Positions 48,535 to 58,027 of a DNA stretch of 64,000 bases are shown here, piece by piece. The notes under the pieces are model-generated. The model was not told the origin of the DNA. It saw only the letters and a program-made list of their open reading frames with translations, and did no database searches. Position 1 is the stretch's first letter. Each line of letters opens with the position of its first letter. The translations under genes were made by a program, and so were the position numbers. This DNA is from Paracoccus indicus (GTDB taxonomy: Bacteria; Pseudomonadota; Alphaproteobacteria; Rhodobacterales; Rhodobacteraceae): positions 248,001-312,000 of the forward strand of contig NZ_PYWA01000002.1 of the NCBI RefSeq assembly GCF_003056335.1, in the 5' to 3' direction.

Positions 48535-50030
48535 GCTGGCTTCTTGTCTATCCGATCATCATTCCGATGATGACCGCCGTTGCCTCCTATCTGTTCCGCC
48601 GTTCGCCCGCCGGGCGCTGGATCTCGCTTGCCGGGACGGGCGCGCTGCTGCTGGCCAGCGGTCTGTTGATGGCGAACGTGTTGCAGCAGGGCGTGATCGC
48701 GGCGCAGATGTCGAATTGGGACGCGCCCTTCGGGATCACGCTGGTGGCCGATTACCTCAGCGCGGTGATGGTGGTCATCACCGCCATCACCGGTTTTGCC
48801 ACCGTGGTCTATTCGCTGGCCGAGATCCCGCGCCGTCTGGAACAGCTGGGCTTTCACGCGCTGTTGCAGGTGCTGCTGGTCGGCGTCTGCGGCGCCTTCC
48901 TGACGGGCGATCTGTTCAACCTCTATGTCTGGTTCGAGGTGATGCTGATCGCCAGCTTCGGCCTGCTGGTTCTGGGCGGATCGCGCGAGCAGCTGGACGG
49001 CGGCATCAAGTATGTGACGCTGAACTTGATCTCGACCATCATGTTCCTGACCGGCATCGGCCTGCTCTACGGCATCACCGGCACGCTGAACATGGCCGAC
49101 CTGCATCTGGCCGTCCGCGAGGTCGAAAACACCGGCCTGCTGACCACCATCGCCGTGATGTTCATGGTGGCCTTCGGGGTCAAGGCCGCGATGTTCCCGC
49201 TGTTTTTCTGGTTGCCCGCATCCTATCACACGCCGCCTGTCGCGGTCTCGGCGATCTTTGCGGGCCTGCTGACCAAGGTGGGCGTCTATGCGCTGATCCG
49301 CGCCTTCACGCTGATCTTCGATCAGGACATCGGTTTCACCCATACGATCCTTCTGTGGCTGTCGGTCATCACCATGGTGACGGGCGTTCTGGGCGCCGCC
49401 GCGATGAATGATTTCCGCCGCATCCTGTCGTTCCACATCATCAGCCAGATCGGCTACATGATCCTGGGGCTGGCGCTTTACACGCCGCTTGGCCTGATGG
49501 GGGCGGTCTTCTACCTGGTGCACCACATCATCGTGAAGGCGAACCTCTTCTTCGTGGCGGGTGTCGCCAAGCGCATCGCCGGCTCGACCGAGCTGTCGCG
49601 CATCGGCGGTCTTTACGCCCATGCGCCGCTGCTGGCCTTCCTGTTCCTGATCCCGGCATTCTCGCTGGCAGGCTTCCCGCCGCTCTCGGGCTTCTGGGCC
49701 AAGTTCATCGTCGTCAAGGCGGCGCTAGATCTGGATATGTGGGTGGTCGCGGGGCTGGGGCTGGCGGTCGGCCTGCTGACGATCTTCTCGATGACCAAGA
49801 TCTGGGGTGCGGCCTTCTGGCCCGACCACCCCGACGGGATCAAGCCGCGGCTGTCGGATATTCCGGTGGGGCACCGGCTGGCGCTGATGTTGCCCATCGC
49901 GACGCTGGCCGCCATGACCTGCGTCATCGGCATCTTCCCCGAACCCTTCGTGCAGTTCGCGGAAACCGCTGCCGGGCAGCTGTTGAACCCGAGTGCCTAT
50001 CTTGAGACCGTTCTGGGGGTGCAGCCGTGA
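48531..50030 (+). CDS. mrpD: Mrp Na+/H+ antiporter subunit D
   Basis: This is the second antiporter-like subunit of the Mrp complex, 499 residues with about 14 helices, homologous to NuoM/NuoN. It shows VWFEVMLIASFGLLVLGG and FPLFFWLPASYHTPPVAVSA. It overlaps mrpC by four bases and mrpE by four bases. Confidence 0.94.
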   Translation: MSWLLVYPIIIPMMTAVASYLFRRSPAGRWISLAGTGALLLASGLLMANVLQQGVIAAQMSNWDAPFGITLVADYLSAVMVVITAITGFATVVYSLAEIPRRLEQLGFHALLQVLLVGVCGAFLTGDLFNLYVWFEVMLIASFGLLVLGGSREQLDGGIKYVTLNLISTIMFLTGIGLLYGITGTLNMADLHLAVREVENTGLLTTIAVMFMVAFGVKAAMFPLFFWLPASYHTPPVAVSAIFAGLLTKVGVYALIRAFTLIFDQDIGFTHTILLWLSVITMVTGVLGAAAMNDFRRILSFHIISQIGYMILGLALYTPLGLMGAVFYLVHHIIVKANLFFVAGVAKRIAGSTELSRIGGLYAHAPLLAFLFLIPAFSLAGFPPLSGFWAKFIVVKAALDLDMWVVAGLGLAVGLLTIFSMTKIWGAAFWPDHPDGIKPRLSDIPVGHRLALMLPIATLAAMTCVIGIFPEPFVQFAETAAGQLLNPSAYLETVLGVQP

Positions 50031-50503
50031 ACCTCTTTGCCATCAACATGTTCCTGGCCTTTGCATGGGTCGCCCTGACGGGCGGGGTCACGCTGTCGGG
50101 TCTGATCACCGGCTTCCTGATCGGCCTGGCCGCGATGTGGCTGGTCCGCCCGCTGTTCCCCTCGTCGCGCGGCTATTTCATGCGGCTCTATTACTGGGCG
50201 CGGTTGGTCGTGATGTTCATCTATGAGCTGGTCGTCAGCTCGTTCTCGGTCGTCAGCGACGTCTTCACGCCGGGGCAGGACAGCAAGCCCGCGCTGATCG
50301 CCATTCCGCTGAACGTGACCACGGACCTGCAGATCACCATGCTGGCGAACTTCATCTCGTTGACGCCGGGCACCCTCAGCCTGGACGTTTCGGACGACCG
50401 CAAGACGCTGTATATCCACGCGATGTTCGGCGACGACCCCGACGCGATCCGCGCACAGATCCGCGACCACTTCGAGGTCTGGGTCCGCGAGGCAACGGAG
50501 TGA
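50027..50503 (+). CDS. mrpE: Mrp Na+/H+ antiporter subunit E
   Basis: This is a 158-residue protein with two N-terminal helices and a soluble domain. Family segments are PLNVTTDLQITMLANFISLT and PGTLSLDVSDD. It uses a GTG start that overlaps the mrpD stop. Confidence 0.92.
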   Translation: MNLFAINMFLAFAWVALTGGVTLSGLITGFLIGLAAMWLVRPLFPSSRGYFMRLYYWARLVVMFIYELVVSSFSVVSDVFTPGQDSKPALIAIPLNVTTDLQITMLANFISLTPGTLSLDVSDDRKTLYIHAMFGDDPDAIRAQIRDHFEVWVREATE

Positions 50504-50508
50504 GCATC

Positions 50509-50823
50509 ATGAGCCTTCTGAACGACGCAATCCTTCTGGGCTTCGCCCTTGTCATCCTGGGCGTGACCCTGGCCGCGATCCGGCTGATCAAGGGGCCGAC
50601 GCTGGCCGACCGGATCGTGGCGCTGGACCTGATGACGATCCAACTGGTGGCCTTCGGCGGTTTGGCGGCTTTGCAGGCCGACAGCGCGGCCTTCCTGGAC
50701 GTGGCCGTGGTGCTGGCGCTGGTCGGCTTTCTGGCGACCGTCTGCCTTGCACGCTATCTGGAGCGGCGGATCAAGCTGAAGTCCATCGACCTGCAGAAAG
50801 CCAAGGAAAGGGAACAGGCATGA
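50509..50823 (+). CDS. mrpF: Mrp Na+/H+ antiporter subunit F
   Basis: This is a 104-residue protein with three membrane helices and the conserved stretch IKGPTLADRIVALDLMT. The ATG at 50509 follows GGAGTGAG. A GTG at 50500, overlapping the mrpE stop, is the alternative and would add three residues. The stop overlaps mrpG as ATGA. Confidence 0.92.
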   Translation: MSLLNDAILLGFALVILGVTLAAIRLIKGPTLADRIVALDLMTIQLVAFGGLAALQADSAAFLDVAVVLALVGFLATVCLARYLERRIKLKSIDLQKAKEREQA

Positions 50824-51176
50824 TCATGGATCTGATCATCGCGGCACTGACCGTGGGCGGTGGCTTCTTCTGCCTTGGCGCGGGCCTTGGCGTCCTGCGC
50901 CTGCCGGACCTGCTGAACCGGATGCACGCCTCGACCAAGGCGGGGACGCTTGGGGTGGGGATGATCCTGCTGGCCGTGGGCCTTGCCTTCGACGAGGCGA
51001 CGGTCTTTGCCCGCGCCATGGCGGCCTTCCTGTTCGTCGTCCTGACCGCCCCCGTGGCCGCGCATCTGATCGGGCGGGCGGCCTTCCGGACCGGCGTTCC
51101 CATGAAGCCCGGCACCGCCTGCGAACCCGGCGTGGCCGAGGCGTTGCGGTCGCGCCCCGCCAATACCGAGGATTAG
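50820..51176 (+). CDS. mrpG: Mrp Na+/H+ antiporter subunit G
   Basis: This is a 118-residue protein with three helices and the family segment GVLRLPDLLNRMHASTKAGTLGVG. It is the last gene of mrpABCDEFG; ninety bases follow before the RNase D gene, with no clear terminator. Start is at 50820 or the second ATG at 50826. Confidence 0.92.
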   Translation: MIMDLIIAALTVGGGFFCLGAGLGVLRLPDLLNRMHASTKAGTLGVGMILLAVGLAFDEATVFARAMAAFLFVVLTAPVAAHLIGRAAFRTGVPMKPGTACEPGVAEALRSRPANTED

Positions 51177-51266
51177 GGTCGCGCCACGAACGGGGGTTTC
51201 CAAACCTACGGGGGGGGCGTAAATCTGGCTGAAAGGCGGACGAACCGCCGCATCTGAAAGACCCGC

Positions 51267-52445
51267 ATGAGCCAAGACATCCCGACCATCACCCGCACCG
51301 AAGACCTTGCCCGCTTCTGCGAGGCCGCGAAATCCGCCCCCTATGTCACCGTCGACACCGAGTTCCTACGCGAGCGGACCTATTGGTCCAAGCTGTGCCT
51401 GATCCAGCTGGCGGTGCCGCCCGCCGGGGGTGCCAAGGCCGAAGGCGGCGAGGCCGTGCTGGTCGATCCGCTGGCCGACGGGCTGTCGCTGGAACCTCTT
51501 TACGACCTCTTTCGCCATACCGGCACGGTCAAGGTCTTCCATGCTGCCCGCCAGGATCTTGAGATCTTCTTCCACGACGCGCAGATCTTCCCCACGCCGC
51601 TGTTCGACACGCAGGTTGCCGCCATGGTCTGCGGTTTCGGCGAACAGGTTGGATACGAAACACTGGTCCGCAAGATCGCCAAGGCGAACCTCGACAAATC
51701 CTCGCGCTTCACCGATTGGTCTCTGCGTCCCTTGTCGGATGCGCAGAAGGCCTATGCGCTGGCCGATGTGACCCATCTGCGGGTCATCTATGAACATCTG
51801 GCCGCCGAGCTGGCCAAGACCGGCCGCGAGGCATGGGTCGCCGAGGAAGTCGCCGTCCTTGAAAATCCCGAGACCTATATCACCCGCCCCGAGGAGGCTT
51901 GGCTGAAGGTGCGCACCCGCACCAATTCGCCGCGTTTCCTTGCGATCCTGCGCGAGCTGGCCAAGTTCCGCGAGGCTTATGCCCAGGCCCGCGACATCCC
52001 GCGCAGCCGCGTCTACAAGGACGATGCGATGATCGAGGTCGCCTCGACCAAGCCGCAGTCCGAGGGTGATCTGAACAAGTCGCGGCTGCTACTGCGCGAG
52101 GCCCGCAAGGGCGACATCGCCGCCGGCATTATCGCCGCCGTCAAGGCGGGGCTGGAAACCAAGGATCTGCCGCAACCCAAGGGCGACGAACCCGGCAAGC
52201 CCGGCAATGCCGCGCTGTCGGACCTGCTGCGGGTGCTGCTGAAGGCCAAGGCCGATGCGGCGGGCGTGGCGCCCAAGCTGATCGCCTCGTCGGGCGATCT
52301 GGACGCCATCGCGACCGGCGACCGCAACCTGCCTGCGCTGAACGGATGGCGCGCGACCGTCTTTGGCAATGACGCGCTGCGGCTGGCCGCGGGCGAGATT
52401 GCGCTTTCGGCCCATAACGGCGCGGTCAAGGTCGTCACGGTCTGA
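51267..52445 (+). CDS. rnd: Ribonuclease D
   Basis: This is a 3'-5' exoribonuclease of the DEDD family, 392 residues. The first motif is VTVDTEFLRERTYW, the second is FHAARQDLEIF, and the third includes YALADVTHL. HRDC-type helical domains follow in the C-terminal half. It takes part in tRNA 3' trimming. It converges closely on the PAS protein gene. Confidence 0.93.
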   Translation: MSQDIPTITRTEDLARFCEAAKSAPYVTVDTEFLRERTYWSKLCLIQLAVPPAGGAKAEGGEAVLVDPLADGLSLEPLYDLFRHTGTVKVFHAARQDLEIFFHDAQIFPTPLFDTQVAAMVCGFGEQVGYETLVRKIAKANLDKSSRFTDWSLRPLSDAQKAYALADVTHLRVIYEHLAAELAKTGREAWVAEEVAVLENPETYITRPEEAWLKVRTRTNSPRFLAILRELAKFREAYAQARDIPRSRVYKDDAMIEVASTKPQSEGDLNKSRLLLREARKGDIAAGIIAAVKAGLETKDLPQPKGDEPGKPGNAALSDLLRVLLKAKADAAGVAPKLIASSGDLDAIATGDRNLPALNGWRATVFGNDALRLAAGEIALSAHNGAVKVVTV

Positions 52446-52451
52446 AACGAC

Positions 52452-53198
52452 CTACCCTTGGTCGCCCGAGGGCGGCCGGGGCGTGACGACCCGAAACATC
52501 GCGCGCCGTTCCTCGGGCGTGCTTTCGGCCAGTTTGGCGGGCGGGGCAGGGGTGAAATCCTGCGCCCCTTCCGCGAACCCCATGGCCGAGGGTGAGGGCG
52601 CAAGGGTCGCGCCCCCCTCGATGACGGGCATCACCTCGTCCCCGATCAGGTCGAAGCGGCGCGGGGCCACGCCTGTTTCCCCCGTGGCGATCAGGCAGCC
52701 AAGCGCCCGCGTCACATCCCCCAGGTCCGACCGCAGCGGCAGCAGCAGCATTTGCGCCTTCAACTCGGGGCGCGCGTATTCCGGCTTGGCCGCCAAGGTC
52801 AGCTGCGCGATCTGCGGCGCCTTGAAGACGCTTTCCAGGACGTCCGAAAAGCGCCCGCGCGAACTGGTGTTCAGGAAGGCGCAGATCGGCATGCCGCGCA
52901 CCTCCATCCCCATCAGGTCGATCAGATGCCGACCCGCAAGGCGCAGGCGTCCCGCGCCGGGCGCGATGCGTTCCAGGATGAAGGCGTAATCCAGGGCCCG
53001 CGCGATCCCGCGCGGATCGACATCCGTGCGGGCAGGAACGGCGCGCCCCTTGCGCAGCCCGTGCCAATAGGCGCGAATGTCGCGAAGGGTGCGGTCAGGG
53101 TTGCAGCCTTCGTAGTCCTGCATCTGCAGGACACGGCCCGCATCCAGCGGCCTGATCTTGCCCGTGGGCGTCTGTTTCGTATCGTCGCGATCCGGCAC
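52452..53198 (-). CDS. PAS domain-containing protein
   Basis: This is a soluble protein of about 248 residues. The central part (about residues 40-150), with YWHGLRKGRAVPARTDVDPRGIARAL and GRHLIDLMGMEVRGMPI, resembles the PAS_5 group of stand-alone PAS proteins common in alphaproteobacteria. No kinase or cyclase domain follows, and the Pro-rich tail ends in GDQG. I chose a GTG at 53198 because AGAGG lies about six bases upstream; ATG codons at 53282 and 53255 are also in frame. Ligand and partner are unknown. Confidence 0.7.
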   Translation of the reverse strand: MPDRDDTKQTPTGKIRPLDAGRVLQMQDYEGCNPDRTLRDIRAYWHGLRKGRAVPARTDVDPRGIARALDYAFILERIAPGAGRLRLAGRHLIDLMGMEVRGMPICAFLNTSSRGRFSDVLESVFKAPQIAQLTLAAKPEYARPELKAQMLLLPLRSDLGDVTRALGCLIATGETGVAPRRFDLIGDEVMPVIEGGATLAPSPSAMGFAEGAQDFTPAPPAKLAESTPEERRAMFRVVTPRPPSGDQG

Positions 53199-53452
53199 CG
53201 ATGACCTCTGACCAGTTTGTCGGGCATAGCCTGTGCTGCCCGATCCGCATGACATGAATACCCCCAAGGCGGCAATTCGCACAGTCCTTTCATGAACGGA
53301 TGGTTAAACGTGATTGTTGCATCTGTTTCAAATGCCCCCGATTTCGCGCCGAATGCCCCATGCCCGAAGGCCGCATCATCCGGGGTTGACCGACGCCCGC
53401 GCTTTGGGCCATCCCCATGCAAAAGCGCCGGGACATGAAGGAAGGACCCAAG

Positions 53453-54088
53453 ATGACGATGAACCGAACGGGCCTGATGATCATCCTGTCCTCGCCTTCG
53501 GGTGCGGGCAAGTCCACGCTGGCACGGCGGTTGATGGATTGGGACCCGACGCTCAGCTTTTCGGTCTCGGCGACGACCCGCCCCCCGCGCGAGGGCGAGA
53601 TCGACGGCGTTCACTACCTCTTCACCGATCGCCAGCAGTTCCGGACCCTGATCGAGACCGACCAGATGCTGGAACACGCCGAGGTCTTCGGCAATTTCTA
53701 TGGCAGTCCGCGCGGACCGGTGGAAAAGGCCATGAACGACGGGCGCGACACTTTGTTCGACGTCGATTGGCAGGGCGGGCAACAGATCCGCGCCTCGGCG
53801 CTTGGCGGGCATGTGGTATCGATCTTCGTGCTGCCGCCATCCCTGCCGGAACTGGAACGCCGCCTGCGCAGCCGTGGGCAGGACAGCGAAGAGGTCATCG
53901 CCGGTCGCATGCTGAAAAGCCGGGACGAGATCAGCCATTGGGCAGAATACGATTACGTCCTGGTCAACGACGATCTGGACCGGACCGAGGCCGACCTGCG
54001 TGCCATCCTGACCGCCGAACGCCTGCGCCGCGACCGGCAGGCGGGCCTTGGCGGCTTCGTCAAGAACCTGATGTCCGAGGAGGCGTGA
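53453..54088 (+). CDS. gmk: Guanylate kinase
   Basis: This enzyme phosphorylates GMP to GDP with ATP. It is 211 residues, with the P-loop [10 protein letters not shown] at residues 13-22, the GMP-binding [15 protein letters not shown] and the segment [14 protein letters not shown]. The ATG at 53453 follows AAGGAAGGACC. Earlier in-frame ATGs at 53417 and 53435 are less likely. The stop shares one base with the next gene. Confidence 0.95.
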   Translation: MTMNRTGLMIILSSPSGAGKSTLARRLMDWDPTLSFSVSATTRPPREGEIDGVHYLFTDRQQFRTLIETDQMLEHAEVFGNFYGSPRGPVEKAMNDGRDTLFDVDWQGGQQIRASALGGHVVSIFVLPPSLPELERRLRSRGQDSEEVIAGRMLKSRDEISHWAEYDYVLVNDDLDRTEADLRAILTAERLRRDRQAGLGGFVKNLMSEEA

Positions 54089-54609
54089 TGATCTGGACGC
54101 TGGACGGTATCGCCCCGCAGATCGCCGCCTCGGCCTGGGTGGCGCCAGACGCGCAGGTCATGGGCAATGTCGTGCTGGAGGATGAGGCCTCGGTCTGGTT
54201 CGGTGCCGTGCTGCGCGGCGACAACGAGGAAATCCGCGTCAGCGCGGGCAGCAACGTTCAGGACCTGTCGTGCCTGCACACCGATCCCGGCCATCCGCTG
54301 CGCATCGGGCGCGATTGCACCATCGGCCACCGCGCCATGCTGCATGGTTGCACCATCGGTGACGGCGCGTTGATCGGCATGGGGGCGACGGTTCTGAACG
54401 GTGCCACCATCGGCGAAGGCGCGCTGATCGGCGCCGGTGCCCTGATCGCCGAGGGCAAGGACATTCCCGCGGGCGCCCTGGTCATGGGCGCCCCGGGCAA
54501 GATGATCCGCATGCTTGACGATGACGCCATTGCCGGGCTGCGGGCGTCTGCCGCACGCTATCGTGCCAATGCGGTGCGGTTCCGCGACGGGCTGAGGGCC
54601 GCCGACTGA
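54088..54609 (+). CDS. Gamma-carbonic anhydrase family hexapeptide protein
   Basis: This is a 173-residue left-handed beta-helix protein of the gamma-carbonic anhydrase / YrdA-PaaY group. The three zinc histidines are at residues 64, 81 and 86 (CLHTDPGH; IGHRAMLHG). Repeats continue with GDGALIGMGATVLNG. In this group the activity is often unproven. It overlaps both neighbours by one base, so it is transcribed with gmk and the kinase. Confidence 0.88.
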   Translation: MIWTLDGIAPQIAASAWVAPDAQVMGNVVLEDEASVWFGAVLRGDNEEIRVSAGSNVQDLSCLHTDPGHPLRIGRDCTIGHRAMLHGCTIGDGALIGMGATVLNGATIGEGALIGAGALIAEGKDIPAGALVMGAPGKMIRMLDDDAIAGLRASAARYRANAVRFRDGLRAAD

Positions 54610-55712
54610 TGGGCGCGCTGCGTCGCGTGTCGGGGTTTCTGGACGGCGTGCCGGTCCCGATGCTGGCGGTCGATCAGACGGCGCGCGTCGTCGCGGTCAA
54701 CCAGCAGGCGGTGGCGATGTTCGGCAAGGATCTGGTCGGCCGCCCCTTCGTGACCGTGCTGCGCCAACCTTTCGTCGTGCAGGCGGTCGATTGGGTCCTG
54801 AACCCGGATGCCGCCACCGCGCCCGTCCCGGATCCGGCCCTGCCCACCCCGCCGGACGGAGTCGTGACCCTGCGCGCGCAATTTGCCGCCGACGGGCGCG
54901 ACATCGTGGCCGAGGTGACGGTGGCGCCGCTGCCCTCGGCCCTTGGGCGCGGTGCGACGATCGCCGTCATCGACCGATCCGTCGAGGAAGAGGCCGAGCA
55001 GATGCGCCGCGATTTCGTGGCCAACGTCAGCCATGAACTGAAGACGCCTCTGACCGGCATGATCGGCTTCATCGAGACCCTGCGCGGCCCGGCCCGCGAC
55101 GATGCCCGCGCCCGCGACCGCTTTTTGGACATCATGCAGCGCGAGGCGGGGCGCATGAACCGGCTGATCAGCGACCTTCTGTCGCTGAGCCGCGTGCAGG
55201 CCGAAGAAAGGCGCAGGCCCTCGGGGCAGGTCGATCTGGCATCGCTGCTGCAGGGCGTTCTGGCGATGATGACGCCCCGCGCCGAGGAAGCCGGTCTGCG
55301 GGTCGTCGCCCAGGGGCTGGACGATGCCATCCGCCTGCCGGGCGATCCCGACCAGTTGACGCAGGTCTTCCAGAACCTAATCGAGAACGCCATCAAGTAC
55401 GGCGCCGCGGGCGAAGAGGTCGGCATCACCGTCAGCCGCATCGCGCATGAACCGCTGCTGCGGGGCCCGGGCTGGGCGGTCGCGATTTCCGACCAGGGCG
55501 AGGGCATCGAGGAACAGCATCTGCCGCGCCTGACGGAACGCTTCTATCGGGTGGACACGCATCGCGCGCGGGCGCAGGGCGGGACGGGGCTGGGCCTGTC
55601 GATCGTCAAGCATATCGTGAACCGCCACCGGGGTCGCCTGCGCATCGAAAGCACGCGTGGAAAGGGCAGCCGTTTCACCGTGATCCTGCCCGAAGGGCTG
55701 GCCCGCGGCTGA
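54609..55712 (+). CDS. PhoR-like sensor histidine kinase
   Basis: This is a 367-residue kinase with an N-terminal PAS domain (about residues 8-120), a dimerisation domain with His142 in NVSHELKTPL, and an ATPase domain with NLIENAIKYG, DQGEGIEEQHL and GTGLGLSIVKHIV. It matches PhoR in the kinase core but has no membrane segment, so it appears cytosolic. No response regulator, pst or phoU gene is adjacent. A role in phosphate control is therefore inference only. Confidence 0.87.
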   Translation: MGALRRVSGFLDGVPVPMLAVDQTARVVAVNQQAVAMFGKDLVGRPFVTVLRQPFVVQAVDWVLNPDAATAPVPDPALPTPPDGVVTLRAQFAADGRDIVAEVTVAPLPSALGRGATIAVIDRSVEEEAEQMRRDFVANVSHELKTPLTGMIGFIETLRGPARDDARARDRFLDIMQREAGRMNRLISDLLSLSRVQAEERRRPSGQVDLASLLQGVLAMMTPRAEEAGLRVVAQGLDDAIRLPGDPDQLTQVFQNLIENAIKYGAAGEEVGITVSRIAHEPLLRGPGWAVAISDQGEGIEEQHLPRLTERFYRVDTHRARAQGGTGLGLSIVKHIVNRHRGRLRIESTRGKGSRFTVILPEGLARG

Positions 55713-55779
55713 CGGTCCCCCTCGCGCTTCGCGGCGCCATGACCTATAAGCGGGCCATATCATCCAAGAGGGAACCGTC

Positions 55780-56535
55780 ATGTCGCAATCGTTGCAGGTC
55801 GATCCGGCCAAGCTGGCCGCCTCGAAGGCCGCCGTCGCCCTTGTGCAGGACGGGATGCGCCTTGGGCTGGGCACCGGCTCGACCGCCAGCATCATGGTGC
55901 GCGTGCTGGCCGAACGGGTCAAGGCCGAGGGGCTGACGCTGCGCTGCGCCGCCACCTCGAAGGCGACCGCCGATCTGGCCACCGAACTGGGCATCCAGAT
56001 CGAAACGCTGGACCAGATCGGTTGGCTGGACATGACCATTGACGGCGCCGATGAAGTCGACCCCCATCTGCATCTGATCAAGGGCGGCGGGGCGGCGCAT
56101 CTGCGCGAAAAGATCGTGGCCTATGCCAGCGACCGCATGGTCGTCATCGCCGATCCCGGCAAGGTCGTGGAAACGCTTGGCACCTTCCCCCTGCCGGTCG
56201 AGGTCCTGCAATTCGGCTTCGAGACCACACGCAAGCTGATCCGGCGCGCGCTGGAGGGTCTGGACCTTGGCGACCGCGACATCCTGCAGCGCCTGAACGG
56301 CAGCGACGCGCTGATCACGGATGAGGGCAACTATATCCTGGACCTGCATCTGCAAGAAATCCATGACGCGCCCGCGCTGGCCCGCGCGCTGGCGGCGATC
56401 CCCGGCGTGGTCGAACACGGGCTGTTCCTGGGCACCTGCGATCTGGCCATCGTCGGCCGCGCCGACGGCACGGTTGTGGAACTGGCCCGTGATGCCGATA
56501 TCGATGCCGACATGCTGGCCCACGAAGGAGAATGA
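55780..56535 (+). CDS. rpiA: Ribose-5-phosphate isomerase A
   Basis: This enzyme interconverts ribose-5-phosphate and ribulose-5-phosphate in the pentose phosphate pathway. It is 251 residues with the signatures LGTGSTASIM, IDGADEVDPH and KGGGAAHLREKI. It begins a two-gene unit with gor. A ribosome site AGAGGGA precedes the ATG. Confidence 0.95.
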   Translation: MSQSLQVDPAKLAASKAAVALVQDGMRLGLGTGSTASIMVRVLAERVKAEGLTLRCAATSKATADLATELGIQIETLDQIGWLDMTIDGADEVDPHLHLIKGGGAAHLREKIVAYASDRMVVIADPGKVVETLGTFPLPVEVLQFGFETTRKLIRRALEGLDLGDRDILQRLNGSDALITDEGNYILDLHLQEIHDAPALARALAAIPGVVEHGLFLGTCDLAIVGRADGTVVELARDADIDADMLAHEGE

Positions 56536-56539
56536 ACGC

Positions 56540-57919
56540 GTGACTTTCGACTATGATCTGTTCGTCATCGGTGGCGGCTCGGGCGGTGTGCGTGCGGCGC
56601 GCATCGCGGCTGGTGAACATGGCGCAAAGGTCGGTCTGGCCGAGGAAAGCCGCCTTGGCGGCACCTGCGTCATCCGCGGCTGCGTCCCCAAGAAGCTGAT
56701 GATTTTCGCATCCCAAGCCGGCAACATGCAGGTCGAGATGCAGGGCTATGGCTGGCCCGACGCCAAGACCGGCGATTTCAGCTGGGAGATCTATCGCGAA
56801 AAGCAGGACGCCGAACTGACGCGGCTGGAACTGATCTATCGCGCCGGTCTGGAACGCGCGGGCGTCGAGGTCCACGACCAGCGCGCCAAGCTGGCCGATC
56901 ACCACACGGTCGAACTGGCCGACGGCACGCGCAAGACCGCCAAGCACATCCTGATCGCCACCGGAGGCCGCCCCGCCAAGATCGGCATCCCGGGCGAAGA
57001 ACACGCGATGATCTCGGACGATCTGTTCCTGATGGAGAAGCTGCCCAAGCGCATCCTGCTGGTCGGCGGCGGCTTCATCGCCTGCGAATTCGCGACCATC
57101 CTGGCGGGGCTGGGCGTGGACACCGTTCAGGCCTATCGCGGCGATGCGGTCCTGCGCGGCTTCGACCGCGAGGCGCGCGATCTGGCGACGCTGCAATTGT
57201 CGCATCAAGGTATCGACCTGCGGCTTGGCATCACGCCGACGCGGCTGGACAAGGATGCGGACGGCATCACCGTCTCCTTCGACGACGACAGCACGGATCG
57301 TTTCGATGCCGTGATGTTCGCCACCGGCCGCGATCCCTACAGCTGGGGCCTGGGGCTGGAGAACACGCAGGTCAAGACGCAGCCCAATGGCGCGATCATC
57401 GTGGATGAATGGTCACAGACAAGCGTGCCCTCGGTCTTTGCGGTGGGTGATGTCACCAACCGCGTCAATCTGACGCCGGTGGCCATCCGCGAAGGTCACA
57501 GCTTTGCCGATACGGTCTTTGGCAACAACCCGCGGACCGTCGATCACAGCATTGTCGCCAGCGCCGTCTATCTGCGCCCGCACGAACTGGGCACCGTCGG
57601 CCTGACCGAGGAAGAGGCCGTGCTGCGCGGCCCCGTCGACGTCTATTCCACCGTCTTCCGCCCCATGCGGTCGATGTTTGCGGGCAGCGACGCGCGGATG
57701 ATGATGAAATTGCTGGTCGATCCAGCGACGGACAAAGTGCTGGGCTGCCACATCTTCGGCCCCGAGGCCGGAGAGATGATCCAGTTGGCCGCCATCCCCA
57801 TCGGCATGGGCGCGACCAAGGCGCAATTCGACGCCACCATCGCGGTCCACCCCACCGCAGCCGAGGAACTGGTGACGATGCGCCAGCCCTCGCGGCGTCA
57901 CGAAGGGGTTCCGGGCTGA
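56540..57919 (+). CDS. gor: Glutathione-disulfide reductase
   Basis: This FAD enzyme reduces oxidised glutathione with NADPH. It is 459 residues from the GTG at 56540 (VTFDYDLFVIGGGSGGVRAA). The redox disulfide is in GGTCVIRGCVPKK, the NADPH motif is LVGGGFIACEFATILAGLG and the C-terminal active site is VHPTAAEELV. GGAG in the rpiA end serves as ribosome site. It follows rpiA by four bases; both serve NADPH-linked redox metabolism. Confidence 0.94.
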   Translation: MTFDYDLFVIGGGSGGVRAARIAAGEHGAKVGLAEESRLGGTCVIRGCVPKKLMIFASQAGNMQVEMQGYGWPDAKTGDFSWEIYREKQDAELTRLELIYRAGLERAGVEVHDQRAKLADHHTVELADGTRKTAKHILIATGGRPAKIGIPGEEHAMISDDLFLMEKLPKRILLVGGGFIACEFATILAGLGVDTVQAYRGDAVLRGFDREARDLATLQLSHQGIDLRLGITPTRLDKDADGITVSFDDDSTDRFDAVMFATGRDPYSWGLGLENTQVKTQPNGAIIVDEWSQTSVPSVFAVGDVTNRVNLTPVAIREGHSFADTVFGNNPRTVDHSIVASAVYLRPHELGTVGLTEEEAVLRGPVDVYSTVFRPMRSMFAGSDARMMMKLLVDPATDKVLGCHIFGPEAGEMIQLAAIPIGMGATKAQFDATIAVHPTAAEELVTMRQPSRRHEGVPG

Positions 57920-57949
57920 CAGGGCGCGGCCCTAGGCCGCAGCAGCGGC

Positions 57950-57990
57950 GGGCCGGCGGGGTTGACATTTCCCCCGCCAGCCCCAGTTTT
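57950..57990 (+). terminator. Terminator after gor
   Basis: GGGC-c-GGCGGGG pairs with CCCCGCC-a-GCCC around the loop TTGACATTTC and is followed shortly by TTTT. It lies 30 bases after the gor stop. Confidence 0.75.
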
Positions 57991-58027
57991 CAACTAACGG
58001 AATTTACAACGAAAGAAGGTCGATCGG

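Noticed and set aside
57962..57967. Perfect TTGACA as a -35 element for hflK
   Set aside because: No -10 element lies 16-18 bases downstream, and the hexamer forms the loop of the gor terminator hairpin.
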